Below, in pieces: positions 61,201-64,000 of a stretch of DNA of 64,000 nt. The DNA comes from Parietichytrium sp. I65-24A (taxonomy: Eukaryota > Sar > Bigyra > Thraustochytrida > Thraustochytriidae), in the NCBI GenBank assembly GCA_012862575.1, contig BLSF01000003.1:434001-498000 (forward strand), written 5' to 3'. The translations under genes and the position numbers were made by a program. The stretch's first letter is position 1. The number at the start of each line of letters is the position of its first letter. The notes beneath the pieces are model-generated. The model did no database searches, was not told where the DNA came from, and was given only the letters and a program-made list of their open reading frames with translations.

Positions 61201-61366
61201 CGCCACCTTCCGGTCCCCCGAGCGTCCCAGTGTCCGCGCACCACTCCTTCCCCTTTCCCTGCTCTCTCAGCGCAGCTAGCTCCTCCGCCAGGGAGCCATT
61301 CTCGCGCAGCACGGCAGCGAGGGCGACTAGCGCCAGCGCTAGGCAGATTCCCAAAGCCGAGTTCAT
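58232..61366 (-). CDS. CASTOR/POLLUX-type RCK ion channel (1044 aa)
   Basis: The layout is that of the plant nuclear-envelope channels CASTOR and POLLUX/DMI1. Helices lie at ~1-20, ~77-93 and ~133-153; the pore loop SFSEAFWVSWTFVADPGTH (161-179) contains the filter ADPG; a further helix (~188-211) leads into IIADGVSDLLDDLKKGKSRVIE, which precedes the RCK gating region. Segments GHTLILGWSDKVIPTI and later GWRRDLDDMI are Rossmann-type RCK starts, so two RCK modules are present. The filter is ADAG in CASTOR and ADSG in DMI1, so Pro at position three is a variant. Residues ~740-900 are acidic and disordered. In plants these channels take part in nuclear calcium signalling; the role in this organism is unknown. 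Single exon, ATG 61366. Confidence 0.9.
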   Translation of the reverse strand: MNSALGICLALALVALAAVLRENGSLAEELAALREQGKGKEWCADTGTLGGPEGGDWDAGLSEESEEGGGWDAATGAHFAVFAVVVAGIGMVVKHELDVAMGSAEEGEGLRFTLKEFAFYRMDYLLSTWAGAKPVALLIATYLLIFVGSMMYYVVGDPGLSFSEAFWVSWTFVADPGTHAEETTMPARIVALLLTMGGMLIFALMIGIIADGVSDLLDDLKKGKSRVIESGHTLILGWSDKVIPTIREIAIANESEGGGTIVILAERPKEEMEVELSGALTPEVLFGTEVVCRAGSPLIMADLIKVSAQTAKSVIVLSDPNVDPDESDARAVRIVMSLTGIQIKAHIVAEMCDVDNRELVLLVGKGMVETVVAHDIIGRLMIQCARQPGLAQILEQLLGFDGDEFYTASWPGLVGKTFLDASFSFDQAIPIGVKPADPEDSAEQMRRLAQTSVNKVLQTVIQGDERYDSSSAGRGFVETASEGSRRHAGFDTDSVDSESVSPLKSHWMQRTRSGSLASMLGTGPPAIILNPPDGYVIQPGDEILVIAEDDDSYEACKDETPCLHALRAKNSVHTQFSMEFKSSPERLLFCGWRRDLDDMINSLDRLVAKGSELHLMCTIPVKTRLKKFKDANKLDVSKLRNLKLVHEEGNPVLRRHLECIPLERFSSILILADETFETNMQTADSRSLASLLLIRDIIQKRLELYHLDRSGQDGFETDSYSDGIPERFPLRLLPSNTEESTAAPTVNENSNEYCCAPGAQSQEIHHRGNIDVNSEDESDDQDDNIRDEHEEDKTECDEPGRTRTGKHDKNIDAPVSSSQREDHEEKSVSRKISERAGAESVYSSSNDAKRRFRFGSDLQGSKAVSDDVTSTSPPLTSTGPTISRLQRQSTEQRRDQIRRSWCPREHKPAPEDFSTTIISEILDSRTKSLISVAQVSDYVMSNEIVACAMAMVAEDRFINNVLTELLSASGCDIQVSSCLDYCEDGEELDFWTIMARARKRCEIAIGYKPQSESQTVINPRNKSHMRVWKKGDTVVVLTHSLMFS

Positions 61367-63542
61367 CTTTCTGGTTAGGCGATCTGCTAATCTATTAGCG
61401 TCCTTTTAGGATAGCGAGGACACCTCACTTTCCCTGCGGGGACCCCTCAGGTACAGTGTGAGCTTGAGCGCCTTACGCCGGGACACGTAACAGGATACTA
61501 GGGACCGCTGGGCGAACCCGGAGAACAAAGGAAGGAAGATTTGTTCGCCGGATGGTATCCTATCGCTTCCTATGGCCTCGACAGGGATTTGCATTATTTG
61601 CATTGCAACAAATTAAAGTTATTGTAAACCGTAAGGAACATTAGGACCGGGACCGTTGATTGATTGATTAGATTGATAAGATTGATTGATTGAGATTCGT
61701 GATCGTGAATGTGAACTTTGGCTGACTGTGAGCTAGAAAACTGTAAAATGTTGTGTTTCGCTCAGCCTGAGTCCTGGTTTACACGTGGATTTGACGGGTT
61801 CAATGTCGAACTACACGAGGACCGCTGAGCGCGAAATAGCACTGGTATCGACATCGACACCTGCTTATGATGATTGGAACCGGAGATGGCCGTGGGCAAG
61901 ACAAGAGTCTGTCTGTCAATCAACCTGTCTTTCGATCGATGTGGCGACGTTTCGAGGCACTGTCCGCGTGAGAAGGAGGCTACTTGGTGTGAATGGAAAC
62001 GCAAGCTGTACAAACAATCGCTTTGTCAGGGCGGATCCTGTGCAAGGTGCAACTTGTGAGTCGGTTGCGACTTGAACTTTGTATGAAAGATCAGTTGACC
62101 CTTAGCGCCACGCGTTTCGGTGAATTGTATCCTGCGTCCTCTATTCCAAAGCACTTGACCACAGCATGAATACCGGTGAGACCTGTGAGCGGCCTGGCAA
62201 CTATTGAACGAGGAAACTAAGATAGAGCGTTTCGCGTCTAAAAAGCAACGTGTCGGGGTGCAAGGAGGTCCAAAAACTATTGCACGTAGCGAGGACCTTC
62301 GCCTTTTCCATCCATCCAGAATTACTCCTGGCTGTCACGACCAACCGACCACTAGCACTGCTGTAACGGTGTAAATAAGTCTAATTGCGTGTCGCACACC
62401 TAGGTCGACTCTAAGTTTAGGCTAAAGGCATACAAGTCGTTGTGGTACCACTACTAGCTAGTACAGTAATGGTAGCGCACTGGTCTCCCTAATTGGGAGG
62501 TATAGCGAATTCTGTTTCTCGAAAGCGCTAAGATTCGTGTATCAAGCCACTTAACAAGAAGGGAGATACAGGTTGCTAGTAACAAAATGAGACTTCGCCA
62601 GTCGATTGAGTAGGAGTGGGAAGGGGAAGTTGGCCTAGCGGGGAGTCACTGTCAGAGGTACCAATCCACCTGCCTGTTTGCCTTTTTACTGTCTAACGGC
62701 GGTTAAATGGCAGACTACACATTATGATTAAACAGATTAGTACTACAACTGATCCAAATTGCGCTGTGACAAGCACTACTCCGATCACTAGTATTGGTAC
62801 ATTTCCCTTCCCAAGATTACCAAGCACAGCGAATACTTCTACTACTCCTACCCTCCATCTACTCATGACCATATCACCGTTATCCTGCTAACAACGAGTC
62901 AAGACCTCTAGCTAAGAGTACTCGAACATATGCCATCTCCTAATCTTCAACCTAAGACCTACAACACCTTATCTGCAATACGTTATTTCTCTTTAGATCA
63001 TCATTAGAGATCGTGCCGTGATGATACGTTAATTGAATCCGCTAGAGCACCGTTAATCGCAGCTAGCATCGAGCGGTGGAAGTGACTATCCTAAACTAAG
63101 TGCATAGAGAGGAAACTGTGGAGATGAAACCGCGTTCACAGATCACAGATCACAGACCACAGAGGTCTCGCAGGCGTGGTCGCCTCAGTCGCCTCTTAGC
63201 TCCAAATACTCCCGCGGCGCAGGAGGAAAAGGAGGAAAAAGGTGGAAAAAGAGGAAAAGGAGGAAGTGGAGGAAAGAAGGGCTACGCCGCCGCGCGGCCG
63301 AAGAGAGAGAGAGTGAGAGAGAGAGAGAGAGCTGTGGGGAAAAGGATAGAAGGATACGGAAGGTGGGCTTGTTGGGCTTGGTGGGTTCGTAAAGAAGAGC
63401 AGAGAAGCTGTAGAGGTTTGAGCGAGATCGTTTTTTTAAACATACGCGTAGCGTACGAAGAATCGTACGCGAGCGCAGGCCCGGGAGGAAAGGGGGGTGA
63501 GGATAAGATTATAGGGAGGGACGAAGGATAGAAAAAGGAAAA
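61367..63542. promoter_or_regulatory. 2.2-kb divergent intergenic region
   Basis: No gene supported. It contains ATTGATTG repeats (61658-61693), a CACAGAT triplet repeat (63136-63158), a long polypurine tract of GGAGGAAAA units (63219-63280) and a GA run (63301-63331), the last two within the probable promoter or leader of the final gene. ORFs up to 143 codons lack recognisable features. Confidence 0.45.
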
Positions 63543-64000
63543 ATGAGGACGGATTTGGGGCGAGATCTGAGCCTGCTGGAGAGGAAGATGATGCAGTCGG
63601 AGAGAAAGGTTCCATACTTGCAAGTGCTGATGGGATTGGGAGTTGGGTTGCTTCTCTGCGCATACTGGCTGCTGCTGTCGAGCCCCGCAACCAACGTGGA
63701 CGTGACAGGGGTCCGCGGGGCGAACATAGAGAAAAAAAAATTCACCGATCTGGAGCAGGAGTTGGAGCCAGTCAAGTCGCTTCCCCTTCGCGATGTGTCG
63801 GTGAACCTTGGCGTTTGCAATCAAATCGCGATGAACTACCACACTTGTGCGAGACCGCAGCTCTTCCCGACCAAGTACGATGCCGCAACTGGCGCGATGA
63901 AGTGCGAATTTGATGTGAATCTCGGGCTAGACTACATTCCAAGCAGGGAAATTCTCGACTGCGTGGAACTGACCAAGCCTGTCAAATGGGCAATGGACGC
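63543..64000 (+). CDS. Type II membrane protein, N-terminal part (cut by window end)
   Basis: The frame from ATG 63543 stays open to the window edge (152 complete codons). Residues 1-25 are charged and cytoplasmic-like, residues ~26-46 (LQVLMGLGVGLLLCAYWLLL) are one transmembrane helix, and a lumenal stem follows. Four cysteines occur by residue 140 (in GVCNQIA, YHTCARP, MKCEFD and LDCVEL). A short N-terminal tail, one helix and a Cys-containing lumenal domain is the layout of Golgi glycosyltransferases and sulfotransferases, but the catalytic part is not in the window, so no function is assigned. The leader is purine-rich. Confidence 0.7.
   Translation, partial: MRTDLGRDLSLLERKMMQSERKVPYLQVLMGLGVGLLLCAYWLLLSSPATNVDVTGVRGANIEKKKFTDLEQELEPVKSLPLRDVSVNLGVCNQIAMNYHTCARPQLFPTKYDAATGAMKCEFDVNLGLDYIPSREILDCVELTKPVKWAMD

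Noticed and set aside
1-64000. Transposons, virus-like elements, CRISPR arrays, rRNA
   Set aside because: No transposase, reverse transcriptase, integrase, capsid-like ORF, long terminal repeats, spaced palindromic arrays or rRNA sequence were recognised.

Overview
The window is nuclear DNA from a gene-dense, intron-poor unicellular eukaryote. The genes are mostly single-exon. Seven have, or probably have, one short GT-AG intron, each with a recognisable branch site. The proteins are eukaryotic (SmB, RPL26, eRF3, V-ATPase subunit d, MCU, CDK5RAP1). Proline-threonine stalks of the (S/A)PT type, transmembrane TKL kinases, secreted sulfotransferases and tetranucleotide-rich intergenic DNA would fit a stramenopile, perhaps a thraustochytrid-like protist. 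That placement is an inference from style; a red alga or another microalga is not excluded. I see no plastid-specific gene, rRNA, confident tRNA, CRISPR array, transposase or reverse transcriptase.

Layout. 1-6.6 kb: two tandem Dispatched/Patched-like RND membrane proteins, the first cut by the window edge. 7.5-10.7 kb: translation genes, eRF3 and RPL26 (spliced, with a telo-box upstream). 10.7-13 kb: a CxxC protein and a repeat-bearing spliced protein, both unrecognised. 13.1-17 kb: a bacterial-type YchF ATPase (spliced), a site-2-protease-like metalloprotease and a LACTB-like serine hydrolase. 18.9-28.1 kb: the mitochondrial calcium uniporter, a full-size PDR-type ABC transporter (spliced) and a proline-rich protein. 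28.1-32.2 kb: a 4.1-kb stretch with no gene I can support. 32.2-39.4 kb: SmB and a 1782-residue STAND NTPase. 40.2-44 kb: an HDEL-ended sulfotransferase and a RhoGAP-like/SH3 protein. 45.3-50.5 kb: CDK5RAP1/MiaB, a UPF0126 membrane protein (spliced) and V-ATPase d. 50.8-55.7 kb: a six-TM TKL kinase and a small ubiquitin-fold protein. 56.7-64 kb: malonyl-CoA decarboxylase with a peroxisomal signal, a CASTOR/POLLUX-type channel and the start of a type II membrane protein.

Neighbouring genes do not form a pathway, but several share a location or theme. MCU, CDK5RAP1 and possibly LACTB point to mitochondria. The RND proteins, ABC transporter, V-ATPase, CASTOR channel and kinase are membrane systems. 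eRF3, RPL26, SmB and YchF serve RNA and translation. Many genes are in divergent pairs sharing 0.4-2.2 kb of intergenic DNA that carries GA/CT tracts, CTCA repeats and GTAC-centred repeats.

Splicing corrects several reading frames that a plain ORF call would get wrong: RPL26 N-terminus, YchF P-loop, ABC transporter NBD1, SH3 protein, UPF0126 C-terminus and the 11.9-kb protein.
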